From Neoceratodus forsteri (lineage: Eukaryota > Chordata > Ceratodontiformes > Ceratodontidae), in contig CM057449.1 of the NCBI GenBank assembly GCA_016271365.2, positions 1,560,436,501 to 1,560,500,500 of the forward strand: DNA of 64,000 nt, read 5' to 3'. Each line of letters begins with the position of its first letter. The first letter of the stretch is position 1. Position numbers and translations under genes: made by a program. Shown in pieces: positions 1 through 11,779 of this stretch. Below the pieces are notes generated by a model. It searched no databases. It was not told the origin of the DNA and saw only the letters and a list, made by a program, of their open reading frames with translations.

Positions 1-2556
1 AAGCAACAGAACTAAAGAGTAAACAGGAAGTTGCTGAGTCACTATGGGTCACCCTGGAGACAGGAAATGGCACCACAATCCGCATGGGGGTTGTGTACAG
101 ACCCCCATCTCAGGGAAGGAAATGGACAAGGAAATGATAGAAGACATCCTTAAAATGGCAGAAAAAGGGGAGATATTGTTGATGGGGGACCTAAATATGC
201 CAGATGTTAACTGGAGTACCTTTGCTGCAGGCACATCCAAAGAGCAGGATCATTCTTGATGCCCTACAGGGGGCATGCCTCAGACAGCTAGTGTTGGAAC
301 CCACTCAAGAGGGAGCAATCTTAGACCTGGTACTCTCAAATAGAGAAGGAGAAAGGATCACAGATTTAGAAGTGGGTAGCCATCTGGGAACAAGTGACAA
401 CTAAACAGAGTGGTTCACAATATACACAGCCATAGAGTCAAGCCATACAAAAACAAGAGTATTGGACTTTAGGAAGGCTGACTTTGGGAAAATGAGAGAG
501 TGCCTTAGAAAAGCACTAGCAAATGGGCAAGAAGGAGGGGTGGAGGAACAATGGGGAATAATCAAAACAGCCATCGCAGAGGCAACAAGCCTTTGTGTGA
601 AGCAAATCAATAAAACAAAACAAAGGGAAAAACCACTATGGTTCTCAAAAGAGGTGGCAGGGACGGTTAAGGAGAAAGGATAGCATTCAGGAAATATAAG
701 GAAACACAGATGGAGCAGGACAGAGAACTTTATCAGTTAAAGCAGAAGGAGGCAGGAATGCAGTCAGAATGGCAAAGGCACAAACTGAGGAAAGAGAGCC
801 AACTCTGTTAAGAAGGGGATAAAACTTTTATAGGTATCTTAGGGAACGAAGAAAGACCAAGGAGGGATAGAGACTTAATAAAGGGAGGAATGTGGCAGAG
901 GGTGACAGTGAAAAAGCAGGGATACTGAACGAATATTTCTGCTCAGTATTCACAACAGATGAGGAGGGGGAGGTGCCTAAACCAAACAAGGGAGAAACTC
1001 TGAATAGGGGGTTCGATACCAGTCCATTCACAGAAAGAAGGGTTTTGAAAGAACTCTTGCAACTGAGGGTGGACAAAGCAATGGGGCCTGATGGGATTCA
1101 CCCAAGAATACTAAAAGAACTAAGAGTAGAACTAGTAACACCACTGACTACTGTCTTTAACAAATCATGGGAGGATGGAGTGGTACCTGAGGACTGGAGG
1201 AGGACAAATGTGATTCCACTTCACAAAAGTGGGAGCAGGGCAGAGGCAGGAAACTACAGACCAGTTAGTTTGACTTCAGTGGTAGGGAAAATGATGGAAT
1301 CACTTCTGAAGGAAAGAACTGTTGAGTACCTAGAGGCCAGTGGGGCACAGGACCCAAGGCAGCATGGTTTCACAGAAGGAAGGTCATGTCAGATGAACCT
1401 AATAGATTTCTTTGACTGGGTGACCAAAGTAGTAGACCAGGGAGGGGCTGTGGATATGGCCTACCTAGATTTTAGCAAGGCATTCGACACAGTCTCACAC
1501 AAAAGAATAATATGCAAGTTAGCCAGCCTTGGAGTGGGTCCCAAGGTGGTAGCCTGGATAAAAAACTGGCTGGACAACAGGACGCAAAGGGTAATAATAA
1601 ACAGAGTCCACAGTGAAGAAAGGAGGGTAACTAGCGGGGTACCTCAGGGTTCAGTACTGGGACCGGTCCTCTTTAATATCTTTATAAGTGACATTGGAGA
1701 GCATCTGGAAGGAAAGGAATGCCTCTTTGCAGATGACACAAAGATCTGTAACAGGGTGTTACACAAGGTGGGGTGGAAAGAATAAAAAGGGAATTGGCAA
1801 GGTTGGAGGAATGGTCAAATACGTGGCAGCTCAGGTTCAATGCAAAGAAGTGCAAGGTAATGCATCTGGGAAACAAAAACCCAGGGGAAGAATACACAAT
1901 GGAGGGTGAGTTAATAACAATGACAAAAATCGAAAGAGACCTAGGAGTAATTATATCAGATGGCCTAAAGGTGGGCAAGCAATGTGAGAAGGCAGTAAGA
2001 AGGGCTGGAGGATACTGGGATGCATAGGGAGAGGCATCGACAGAAGAAAACAGGAAGTTATTATCCCTCTCTACAGACAGTTAGTGAGACCCCATCTGGA
2101 GTACTGCGTGCAATTCTGGAGACCCCATCTCCGCAAAGACATAGACAGAGTGGAGGCTGTTCAGAGGAGGGCAACCAAAATGGTGCAAGGTCTGCACCAG
2201 AAGACATACGAGGGAGACTAAGGCAGCTTAATATGTATACCCTTGAGGAAAGGAGGGAGAGGGGGGACATGATAGAAACTTTCAAGTATCTCAAGGGAAT
2301 TAACAAGGTACAAGAGGGTAGTATCTTTCAGAAGAACAGATGTGCAAGAACAAGGGGTCACAATTTGAAGATAGAGGGGGAACGGCCCAGAGGTAATGTT
2401 AGAAAGTGTTTTTTCACAGAGAGAGTTGTGGATGCATGGAACAGCCTTCCTGAGGAGGTTGTGGAGTCAGGAACAGAGGGAGAATTCAAGAATGCATGGG
2501 ACAGGCATAAGGCAATTCTAGGGGGGGCAGGAGGAAGTAAGCTGTTGATTAACTAG
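1..2556 (+). pseudogene. CR1 ORF2 remnant: endonuclease, reverse transcriptase, C-terminal domain
   Basis: ORF2 of CR1 encodes an APE-type endonuclease and a reverse transcriptase that copies the element at a nicked target. Here the endonuclease shows VVYRPPSQG and, after a frame change near 120, GDLNMPDVNW. The longest open stretch (892-1785, 297 codons) holds the RT core: AMGPDGIHPR, NYRPVSLTSVVGK, the first catalytic aspartate block YLDFSKAFDTV, SGVPQGSVLGP and FADDTK with the catalytic DD pair. The reading then shifts near 1780 and again near 2020-2170. The C-terminal block with VVDAWNSLPEEVV, typical of CR1, ends at 2556. At least four frame breaks make it dead. Known family roles are assigned from these motifs only. 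Confidence 0.85.
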
Positions 2557-2645
2557 AATCTGCAGCTTATCCATCAGGTAGGGAAATGGGCAGACTGGGT
2601 GGACCAAGCGGTCTTTATCTGCCGTCAAATTCTATGTTTCTATGT
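1..2645 (+). mobile_element. CR1-type LINE copy 1, cut by the window edge
   Basis: A non-LTR retrotransposon enters from the left edge inside its endonuclease domain and ends in the tail CTGCCGTCAAATTCTATG followed by a TTTCTATG repeat near 2645. CR1 elements end in a short tandem octamer rather than poly-A, and this tail matches that. The same tail closes the copies at 13350-15682 and 58870-62932, and their coding regions are clearly related, so all three belong to one broad CR1 group. The copy lies in opposite orientation to the next LINE. Confidence 0.85.
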
Positions 2646-3060
2646 TATTCGCATGCAACCAATGTATATTCCAATTATTATATTAGTACTTGACTGTGTT
2701 TCTTTTATTTCATTCTTATAACATTTTAATTTATTTAAAAATTGGTAACCCCGAAAGGCACACTGAGTCAAGGCTTGTTTCCATGTGCGACATGGGGGAG
2801 AGTGAAAGAGGAGTATATTATTTCTCTTTTTTTATAGTAGTTTTACAATTATCCATAATACAAAGTAACATCATCTGATTATGTTTTGAGAATATTTCAC
2901 TCTAGTACTAGAATACAAAAATATCCTGTTCTTCCAATTAGTTAAGGTTTTTTTTCTGACGGAACTGTACAAAATTTTTAAATCACATTTTCGAATATTT
3001 TTGCAGGCTCATAATCATTGTCACTATTGTCACTATTGTGTGAAGGAGCCAAAAAGGCCA
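2646..3060. other. AT-rich spacer, nothing recognised
   Basis: AT-rich sequence between two LINE copies. I see no coding block, terminal repeat or RNA gene. Confidence 0.5.
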
Positions 3061-3540
3061 TAGCCCAAGGAAAGCTCCTATGATCCAAGATAATATCTTA
3101 ACTTTCCTTTCTCCATTACTGTACATAATTATCTAGTTTTCTTTTGAAAATGTCCTTGCTTCTACTAGACACTATGTCTTCCGGGAGGTCATTCCACAAG
3201 TTCACCACCCTCTGCATAAAGAAATACTCCCTTCTGTCTGTTCTGAATCTAGTACCTGTTACTTGCAGTTCATGTCCCCGAATATCTGGGCTAATATCTT
3301 TTGAATAAATATTCAAGTCATCCCTAAGAGTATGATAATTCATTATTTCGAAAAATAGTAACTGCCCCCCCCCCCCTTTACCTATGGTCCTCCAGCATGT
3401 ACAACTTCAGCATCTTTATTCTGTTCTCATATGATTCACCAATTGTATCTCGGGTGATTTTTAGTAAATCTGTGTTGTACCTTCTCAATTCTTTAATGGC
3501 AGACTTTCTATAAGGATTCCGAAGTGGACTAACATACATA
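3061..3540 (-). pseudogene. 3' end of old LINE A (C-terminal coding fragment)
   Basis: Read on the minus strand, this stretch encodes the C-terminal part of a CR1/L2-like ORF2. One frame gives ESYENRIKMLKLYMLEDHR; the next gives a block containing RVVNLWNDLPEDIV, which is the usual end of these proteins. It begins abruptly beside the 3' end of LINE B at 3541. The missing upstream part is at 9070-10700 in the same orientation, which breaks off just before the point where this piece starts (…HLSYCSHI there, SPLRNPY here). I infer one old LINE split by the insertion of LINE B. A poly-C run at 3365-3377 interrupts it. Confidence 0.7.
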
Positions 3541-3548
3541 CTAACACA

Positions 3549-6500
3549 CTAAAACTCCAGCAGAATAGACCTAATGGTCTCTTGAATCTGCTCGATTTTC
3601 AGCTCCTGCACTGAGGGCCGATTTTGGTGTCCCCCCCCTCCCCCTTGCGTTATACTGTCCCCAGTCCCAGATGTTCCACCTGTATTGTGCCTGGTCAGAT
3701 TTACCCTCCCCTTGTACCTGTCCAATACCCTCTTAAACCCGTCCACAGTCTCCATCTCTACCAGCTCTCTGGGCAGTGCATTCCATGGCTCCACCACCCT
3801 TTCAGTGAAATAACATATCCTCCTCTCCCCTCTGAGCCTGCCCCCTTCCAGCTTACACCCATGACCTCTTGTTACCCCAACCTCCTACCTTTGGAGCACC
3901 CTGACTAGGCCTCTTTTATTGATCCCTTTCATATACTTAAAGACCTTGATCATGTCCCCCCGTCCCTCCTCTTCTCCAGGGTGTACATGTCAAGCTCCTT
4001 GAGCGTCTCCTCATAGGTCCTCTCCCCCAGGCCCCAGATCATTTTGGTTGCCCTCCTTTGGACCCTCTCTAAGAGTGTAATGTCCCTCTTTAAATGTGGT
4101 CTCCAAAATTGTACCCCATACTCGAGGTGTGACCTAACCAAGCAGTTGTACAGTGGAAGGATCACTTCCACCTTTCTGGAGGTAATCCCCCTGGCGATGC
4201 ATCCCAGCATCCTATTTGCCCTTGCCGCTGCCCTTCTACAGGTTTCCGAGTTGTTCATTTTGACATCTACCACTACCCCCAGGTCCCTCTCACCCTCTGT
4301 GACTTGAATCATGTCTCCTCCTAGGGTACACCCCTGGCCTGGATTTCTGACTCCTAGGTGCAGAACCCTGCACTTCCCCAAATTGAATTTTAGTTTCCAT
4401 TTTCTCGATCACCTTTCCAGAGCCTCCAGGTCCTCCTGCAAGGCCACCCTCCCCTCCTCCCTATCCACCACTACCCAGCTTTGAGTCATCTGCAGAGAGA
4501 TCATCTCACTCCTGATCTCCCTCCTGATGTCTGAGATAGGTGTTGAACAGGAGTAGCCCCAGCACTGACCCTGGGAACCCCACTAGTAACCCACCTTGGG
4601 GATGAGGCTAACCCTCCAACTACCACCTTCTGAGTACGCTCAGAGAGCCAACTTTCTATCCATTTTAGCAACTGTCTCCCTACCCCCATTTCCTTTGGCT
4701 TAGCCAGCAGGCCACTGTGGGGTACCGAATCAAATGCCTTACCAAAATCCAAAAAGAGAATGTCCACTGGCCTACCCTGGTCCAGGGCCCTCATCATCCA
4801 GTCATAGAACTCAACAAGATTTGTCTGGCACGATCTTCCCATGACAAAGCCATGCTGCCTATCGTCCAAGTACCCAGTTTGCTCCAGTAACCCCCTAGCC
4901 TTTCCTTGACAATACCCTCCATCACCTTGCCGACCACCGATGTCAGGCTAACGGGCCTGTAATTTCCTACCTCCTCTCTTGATCCCCCCTTGTGGATCGG
5001 CATGACATGGGCTACCCTTCTGTCTTGGGGCACCCACCCAGTCCTCAGAGAGATGTTGAAAAGCTCCACTAGAGGGACTGCCAGGACATCTGCCAGTTCC
5101 CTCAGCACCCTGGGATGTATCTCATCTGGCCCAGGTGCTTTCTCCATCCAAAGGGACCTAAGGGCTTCCCTTACTCTCTCTACTGGGATTTCAGCCTTGT
5201 CCTCCCCCTTTTCACCATGCACTGTTGGGCCCCCACCTGTCTGTGGTGGCCACTCCCTTTCCCCAGACCCATCAGGGCCCTTGGTCTCTACCAGTCTCAC
5301 CCCTTGCTCCGGTTTGCCCCCGCTCCCCTCGCAAGACATAGCCCCTCCATCCCCCTCGGTATAAACTGAGGCAAAGTACTCATTTAGGACTTCTGCCTGT
5401 TCCCCCGCCTCCTGTACCCAACCATCCACTACCCTTATCTTGCTGATCTGCCCACTTACTTTCCTTTTTTCCCCATGTATCTAAAGAACCCCTTGTCCCC
5501 CCTCCGGATCCCACTGGCCAAGGACTGCTCCTTTTTTGCTTTAGCTGCTCTCACCACCCTGGTGACTCTCTTGGCTGCCAGCTCATATTCCTCCTGATCC
5601 CTTATACTCCTTGACCACTTGAAGCGCCTATAGGCTGCCTTCTTTTCCCTCACCACCTCCTGTACCTCCTGGGTCCACCAGCAGGGTTTTCTGGCCTTAC
5701 TGAACTTATGCCTTTCCTTTGCGCAGGATCTGGTAACCTCCTGTATTCCCCTCCTAATGATCCCCCACCTGCTTTCAGCATCCATATCCGGCCTTATCCT
5801 GTCTAGATGATCTTTAAGGATCCTTCCCATCTCCCTGAAATCTGCACCCCTAAAGTCGGTTACTACCGTCCTTGTTCGGCTTTCCTCCCCCCAGGTCCAG
5901 GAAGAACCAGACTGGCATGATCACTCCCAGCCAACGGGTCCCTCACCTCTAGGCCCCTAATCTGACCACTGTCCGCTAGGACCACGTCCAGTGTCCGGGC
6001 CTCCCTAGTTGGCTCACCCACCTGCTGTGTCAGAAATGCATCCTGGAAAACATCCAGCAGCCTCTGCTCTCTGGCCATTGGTGATGTCATAGTCCCCCAG
6101 TCTGTTCCTGGCATGTTGAGGTCCCCCATTACTATTACTCTTCCCTTTCCTAATCTACAGTGTCCCTCAAGATTTGCCACCAAACTTTCTTCTAGGACCT
6201 CCGCCAGTGCTGGTGGTCTGTATACCACTCCGACCTTTACTCTCTTACCCCACTGCACCAGCAAGGTGACCCAAATAGCCTCCACATTCCCCTCTACCTC
6301 CTCTACCCCTCCAATACCCACGCCATTTCTGACTAACACTGCTAACTGCTAACACTCCTTCCCTCCCCCCTATCTTTTCTGAACATAGTGTAGCCCTCCA
6401 GATTTAGGTCCCACTCGTGCCCTTGAGTGGCCCAGGTCTCAGTGACTGCTGCCACATCTACCTCCCCCTCAACTAGCATTGCCTGGAGCTCAGGCATTTT

Positions 6501-6596
6501 ATTTCCTAAGCTCCTGGCATTTATCAGGACCACTCTGCACCCCTTTTCCATCTTCTCCTTTCTCTCCCTTGAGCTCCCATTTCTCAGCTCCTGCAC
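3549..6596 (-). pseudogene. LINE B ORF2: EEP endonuclease and reverse transcriptase
   Basis: Segments in order on the minus strand are as follows. 6596-6342 has LINARSLGNK and TETWA, the metal-binding asparagine and glutamate blocks of an EEP endonuclease. 6339-5863 has VGVVYRPPA, GDLNMPGTDW and a terminal SDHASLV block. 5830-5456 is the basic linker. 5429-4794 is RT fingers and palm with APGPDEIHPR and NYRPVSLTSVVGK. 4869-4501 has LFLDFGKAFDSVPH and then TSGVP with an early frame loss. 4381-3950 is the thumb region with RSHLEYGVQFWRPHLKRD. 3797-3549 is the C-terminus with VEPWNALPRELVE. Frameshifts separate the segments and the FADD block is lost between frames. The start at 6596 is not certain. 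Confidence 0.8.
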
Positions 6597-6755
6597 CCTA
6601 CCTGGTGACCCAGTTCCATATCTCCCTAGCCCCCTAGAGGAGTGGAGACCATGTCCTCATTTATCGTATCTGCTGGCACTGCCCCTTTTTTGATTCCTCC
6701 CTCCTTCACAAGTTTAAACCCCACCTTTCGCTGATGAACCCAGCTAGTTTGAACT

Positions 6756-7751
6756 TTAGGATTTCCTTCCCCTCCAAATTAAGGTGGAGCCTGTCCTTAG
6801 TGTACAGCCCCTTATCCTCCCAGGTCTCCCCCAGTCCCCCACCAGGCCATACCCCAATTCCCCACACCACTCCCTAAGCCACTGATTTGTTTCCCTAATC
6901 TTCTTCTTGTTTTCCCCACTAGCCCTTGGCATCAGCAGGATTTCTGAAAAGGAGATCTTACAGCCTATGGAATGGCATACCCTGGCCAACTCCCAGAACC
7001 TTGCCTGAATTTCTAGTTCACTATTACCATTTATGTCGTTTGTCCCCAAGTGCACTAGAATGTCCTGGGTCCCCCCGCATTCCCTTGCCAGTGAATACAA
7101 CTCATGCTTGGCCTTGTGCACTGTCAGGCCTGGGTGGCATTTGGTTCTGATCAGACAGCTTTTAACCTCCTCCTGCCCCTCCCACTGTATGCCTCTGATC
7201 ATGGAGTCCCCCAATAGCAGTACTCTAACTTCCCCTTTGCCTTCCTGTTCATCCCTCAGGTTCCCCGTCCTTCCATGCCCCTCCTCATCCTTTTGTCCGA
7301 ATTCTCCCCTCAACCAGCTCCTCGCATCTCCCACAATCTGGGTGTTGAAGGTAGCCCCTTCACTATTGTTCCTGGTCACCTCCTCTGCCCATGTCCTGGC
7401 CTTCTTTATCCCCCACCGAGTATCTTTCTCTGTATCTCTTTCCCCACTCCTTACTAATCCATCCGTCCTATCTGTTTGCCTATTTGTCTTTCTGCTCACT
7501 ATCATCCAATTTATGTCCTGCGCCTTCCTGCCTGTCGTGCTCCCCTGTTCCATACCATCAGCCTCCTTCTTGTTCCCCTGAGCCTCCTTTTTCTTATCCC
7601 TTCCTACCCCTCTTCCCCTATCCTGTCTGAGACCCCCTCTGTTGTGCCCTTGACACTTGCCCTCCACACCCGTTCTATCTGCCCCTGCCCCAGCTACACC
7701 AGCAGCAGCATCATCCTCCTCTTCCTGCCCCACACACCCCTCTTCTATCAA
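6756..7751 (-). pseudogene. LINE B ORF1 with SGNH esterase domain
   Basis: A 331-codon minus-strand frame with a charged, low-complexity N-terminal half and a C-terminal SGNH-hydrolase-like domain. The domain shows the nucleophile block VLLLGDSMIRG (GDS) and DILVHLGTNDINGN (GTND), followed by ISFSEILLMPRA and WCGELGYGLVGDWG. Esterase ORF1 proteins are known from CR1 and related LINEs, where the domain is linked to RNA/lipid handling before integration. The final catalytic Asp-His block seen as FDGLHLT in the copy at 58955-59849 is not visible here, because the frame changes. The real protein probably starts further upstream near 8200, where a cysteine-containing block can be read in another frame. 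Confidence 0.7.
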
Positions 7752-8622
7752 TGGGCACAGAGGGTTAAAATGATTTGTGAGCCTTAGCCCATCTCCCAGA
7801 TCCTCCCCCGTCCCTACTGCCTCTCTCAGTTTCCTTTGGACACCCCCAGACTCTTGCCTACTGCTGTGTAAATTTCCACCATTTGGGCCCCATCCTCCAG
7901 GGTCCCCAAGAGCCCTCGGTGTACCCCCTACCCTCCTCTGCCAGTGTGAGCACCACTCTTCACTCCTCCCCCAGCTTGGGAGGCCCCAGCATCAAGTACT
8001 TCCATGTAGGTGACCGCTTGCCTCCTACCTCTCCAATCCCCACCCAGCCCCCAGCTGCCTTCAGATTCAGCTCAGAGCACACTGGGCATCCAGAAACTTC
8101 AAGCCCAGGTCGGTATCCTGGCCGACTATACACCCGTCACCTAACTACCCACCCAAAGATACCTGCTCTAGTGATATGCGTCCCTTCCCCATCATCACAG
8201 CAGTCTTTCTAGGCACAATTACCAACTCAGTGGCTCTAAAGTTTCTCGACCTACCAGATACCTATACCTAGGCAATTCCCCATACAGCATGCAGACTTTA
8301 AACTTATAAACGCTTGGTGGCTGGAACTTTTCCCACCTGACTATTTGCCTTAAGAGTTAGTTTACAGGGAAGATTACAACCCCTAAGGTCCTCTCTCCCA
8401 CCTTAAAACCCACCCCCAGTGGCTAGAACTACGTGAGCTATACCTGAAGCCTTTTCCTCCAATTGCAGGGCAGGTGTTCCCCTATAAATGAGCTGTGCTC
8501 TAGGGAGAGAGGAGGGGTGGGGAGGGTGGGATTTGGGCCCACCCGGCTCTCAAGAGGTGTATCAGCCCTTGGTCTGCCCCTCACTGCACCTCCAAGCACT
8601 GCAACCTCCTCCGGAGGAAGGT
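7752..8622 (-). other. LINE B ORF1 N-terminus and 5' UTR
   Basis: Purine-rich on the minus strand. A weak cysteine block (GCPVCSEL) can be read near 8085 in one frame and may be the start of ORF1. No other open frame is convincing. Confidence 0.4.
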
Positions 8623-8774
8623 CCCACACAAAACAACACTTATTAAACAAGTCAGTAGTCCTGCTTAAAAGTCCACAGACTGATAAGAATTTAAAGCTTA
8701 TCCAGCTACTAAAATCCCCAGCTGCTCAGCAAAAGCAGGTTCCCACAATCTCTACCAGCCCCAACTGTTTCTGC
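8623..8774 (-). repeat. 152-bp 5' UTR repeat, inner copy
   Basis: Near-identical to 8917-9068, with three mismatches that I can count; the offset is 294 bp. Duplicated units in a LINE 5' UTR are often promoter monomers; here that role is inference. Confidence 0.8.
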
Positions 8775-8916
8775 AGTACTGCTATGTGAGAAGCCCTGGT
8801 ATTTAAGCCTCTATGAGCTGTAAATTGATCCTGGCTGAGAAAGACAGAACCTTCCAGAAGCTGCTCACAATACCTGTAAAAAAGATAAATGAATATCCAG
8901 CTTCCTCTATGGATCC

Positions 8917-9068
8917 CCCACACAAAACAACACTTATTAAACAAGTCAGCAGTCCTGCTTAAAAGTCCACAGACTGATAAGAATTTAAAGCTTATCCAGC
9001 TACTAAAATCCCAAGCTGCTCAGCAAAAGCAGGTTCCCACAACCTCTACCAGCCCCAACTGTTTCTGC
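8917..9068 (-). repeat. 152-bp 5' UTR repeat, outer copy at the LINE B 5' end
   Basis: The second copy of the 152-bp unit. It ends exactly where LINE A coding sequence resumes, so it defines the 5' boundary of LINE B. Confidence 0.8.
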
Positions 9069-10700
9069 CTATATATGTGACTGCAATAACTGAGATGAGG
9101 TCTCACATATGATCTGTACAGTGGCATCAGGACATCTTCTCCACTACTTTTTATGTTTCTTTTTATGGCCCCTAGAGTCTTGTTCACCTTAGATACAATG
9201 TTAACACACTGTTCTTTAAAACTGAAAGTTTTATGTATAAGAACACCTAGGTCCCTCTCATCATTAGCTGATTTTAATATGGTGTTACTGAGTATGTACT
9301 GATGAGGGGTGTTATTTTTACCAATTTGCAGGACGCAACACATTCATATTTACTGTCATTCCCCATCTTTATGCCCATTCTGTTAGTAAGTCAAGATCTG
9401 CCTGAATTTTTTTAAATTTCTACTAGGGTATTACAGGGTCCTTCCAGTTTTGTGTCATCAGCATATTTGGAAATATAATTTTGAATCTTATGACTTATCA
9501 GTTATAAATAACGAAATATTACCAGACCAAGTACCGATCCCTGGGGTACACCACTTGTAATATCCCCTCTGCAGATAGGTAACCATTCACAGACACTCTC
9601 TGAGTTTTGCAGCAGAACCAATTAGACATCCATCTGACCAATTTCTCATCTGTACCAGCTGAGGCTAGTTTGTTTATTATGGCCCAGTGCGGAACCATGT
9701 CAAAAGTCTTGCAAAAATTGAGCAGTATCACATCCGTTGCTCTCCCTTCATCAAGAATTTTACTGAGTTTTTCTTAGAAACTTATGAAGTTAGTAATACA
9801 GGAGCGACCTGAAGTAAAGTCATGTTGATCTTTGTCTAATAGATTAAGTGATTTTAGGTGTAGATAAATTCTGTCCTTTATTAGCGATTCTAGTATTTTT
9901 TCTAGTACAGACGTTAAACTTATTGAGCGGTAGTTACGAATGTTCGCTTAGCTCCCTTTTTGTGGATTGGAGTTATTCGAGCAATTCTCCAATCTTTTGG
10001 TACTTCTCCTGTATTTGTTGATTTTTCATACAGGATTTTCAGTGGGATACAAACTACAGTACATCTCTACAGAGTTTTAACATCTGATTAGTAATGTTAT
10101 CTGGGCCTGGTGCACAAAATTGTTTCAATCCATCGATTTTCTGTTTTATTTCCTGATGTGTTATACTGAAGGAATCTTGGTTCTCTAATATATCCGAATT
10201 ATAAGCTATTCTTGTTTTTGAGTAAATGGAACAAAAATAATCATTGAAAGTATTAGCTATCTCTGTGGGTTCTGAAATTATTTAATTTTTTTCTGTAATG
10301 ACTGTTAATCCTGAGTCTTATTTTCTGTGTGAGTTGATATATCCAGAAAATTATTTACCATTTCCCTTAGTTGCTGATGTTGCTAATTTTATTTCCATGT
10401 TTCTTTTTGCCTTGTTTATAGCATTTTTACAGTGTCTCTGCTGTTTTTAACATTCCCATGTCTGTGGGGTATTTGTTTGTAGACTGAATATCTTTTGTTC
10501 TTCCTTTTAATTAATCGTATAATTTTCTTATTTAGCCATTTTGGCTGCAGTCTTTTTCTGTTAGATTTTTAAATTCTTTTGATGTGTTTATTGCATGCAT
10601 TTAAAAATACTAGTTTGTATGATTTTCCAACTTTCCTCAGTAGTTTTGTTGAGTAGAGTAGAATGCCAGTTGGTTTGTGCTGTAACCCAGCTTGTGCTCG
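9069..10700 (-). pseudogene. Old LINE A, reverse transcriptase part
   Basis: AT-rich and heavily decayed. Read on the minus strand, coding blocks appear in LINE order across changing frames: TEESWKIIQTSIFKCMQ near 10640, LQPKWLNKKIIRLIKRR near 10540, FCAPGPDNITNQMLK near 10110, HKKG then SLTSVLEKILESLIKDR near 9900, DKDQHDFTSGRSC near 9830, LNFCKTFDMVPH near 9720 and DERDLGVLIHKT near 9260. It stops at HLSYCSHI (about 9080), where LINE B begins. The rest continues at 3540-3061. Stops and indels are frequent, so it is much older than the other CR1 copies. The clade is CR1/L2-like. Confidence 0.75.
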
Positions 10701-10844
10701 ATGCAGAGATTTCTTTAAGAGGATATATGCACATGATATCCATCACGGGAATGGACAATTGCTAATTGTTCTTTCTCAAACTGTTTTAGTAGGGGTCTTT
10801 GAAGTGTATTGCACTAGGTGGTTATTTTTTAACAAGCCATGGAA
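10701..10844. other. Possible upstream LINE A sequence
   Basis: This lies just 5' of the readable LINE A blocks. No motif can be defended. Confidence 0.3.
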
Positions 10845-10860
10845 ACAAGCATCAACTGAT

Positions 10861-11392
10861 TTTTTTTAATTATTTATTATGCTTTTTCGTGCCACCTGCC
10901 GCCATTCCTCAGCCCCAGTCATGGCCCCCTCCACTCCCACTCTCACATTAGCTGTGACTTCTCAATGCCCTCTGGCTTGCCCCCCACGGGGTGGGCTTGC
11001 GGCACTGGCCCAAGTGCCGCAAAGTTGGGATAGGTCAAGGAGCCAGCCTGGGACTTCTTCGGAGCATAGGGGCAGGCTTCATCCAGGTGGCAGACAGCTG
11101 AATTTTCTCCCCTGTATGTGAGGGGCGGGGACATGCAATGATGGCCAGCATCTGCCCCGGCCCTCAAACTACGTTCTGATGCCAGCTGTTGCGGTGCCCC
11201 CAACCTCCACCAGGGGTCCATCAAGCACCAGTCGCACTCCCCTCCCTTCCCCCCACCGAAGAAGCACAGCAGTCCTTGGGATGCTCAATCCTTCTCCCCC
11301 AGCCAGCCCTCCAATGTCCTAGGTCTGTTCCTGAACCCAGGTCACTGGCATCGCAAGCGGAAATCCAACCACTGTGCTGATGGGCCAGCTCT
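10861..11392 (-). mobile_element. tRNA-derived SINE with 16-bp target duplication
   Basis: On the minus strand the element opens with a tRNA-like head. A box-A-like sequence CAGCACAGTGGTTGG lies at about 11365-11384, and a degenerate box B (GGTTCAGGAAC) lies about 40 bases further at 11327-11337. These are the internal RNA polymerase III promoter positions of tRNA SINEs. The 3' end is A-rich (AATAAATAATTAAAAAAA, 10861-10880). The element is flanked by a perfect direct repeat ACAAGCATCAACTGAT at 10845-10860 and 11393-11408, the mark of LINE-type target-primed insertion. The 532-bp length is long for a SINE, and the body is GC-rich and unlike its surroundings. I do not recognise the body family. 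Confidence 0.7.
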
Positions 11393-11408
11393 ACAAGCAT
11401 CAACTGAT

Positions 11409-11779
11409 AACTTCACATCCTATACTAAATTAAAATAGTAGGTGCCTGTGTAACCAAATCTTTCAGTTAACTGAAACTTTGCTTGTTTGCGCCCCCCCCC
11501 CGCCAGTCTATGTTTTTCTCCAGTAGGATTCTGAGGGCTGCACTGCACAGTCATAAGTTTATTATATATTTTACTTGGTATGTGACCATGCTCAGAAATC
11601 TCTATGAGGCTGCTTGTCTAATAACCTTTGCATTTTTGTTATGGCTTCGATTTTATTTGGGTCCGGTTTTAAAGAGACACTGTCAACCGTCTTAGGCCTC
11701 AAAGTGCCTCCAGTTAAAAAAAAAGGATTATGTTTAGTCACTGTCAGTACAGACTGCTGATATAGCTGGTAATTTGAGT
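11409..11779. other. Unassigned spacer
   Basis: Contains a short poly-C run near 11492. No coding block or repeat end is recognised. Confidence 0.4.

Larger units (their letters stand above)
3541..9068 (-). mobile_element. CR1-type LINE B, nearly full length, inserted in LINE A
   Basis: A second CR1 lineage on the minus strand. From its 5' end it has a region with a 152-bp duplication (9068-8623), an ORF1 with an SGNH/GDSL-type esterase domain (7751-6756), ORF2 with endonuclease and reverse transcriptase (6596-3549), and a short 3' end with TATG/TTAG repeats near 3541. The GC content and C-rich plus strand differ from the AT-rich flanks. Both ends abut fragments of the older LINE A, so the copy is nested. 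It lacks the exact tail of the other CR1 copies, so it is a separate subfamily. Confidence 0.75.

Noticed and set aside
6756..7787. Several plus-strand frames over LINE B ORF1
   Set aside because: Pro/Ser/Leu-rich antisense shadows of the esterase ORF1.
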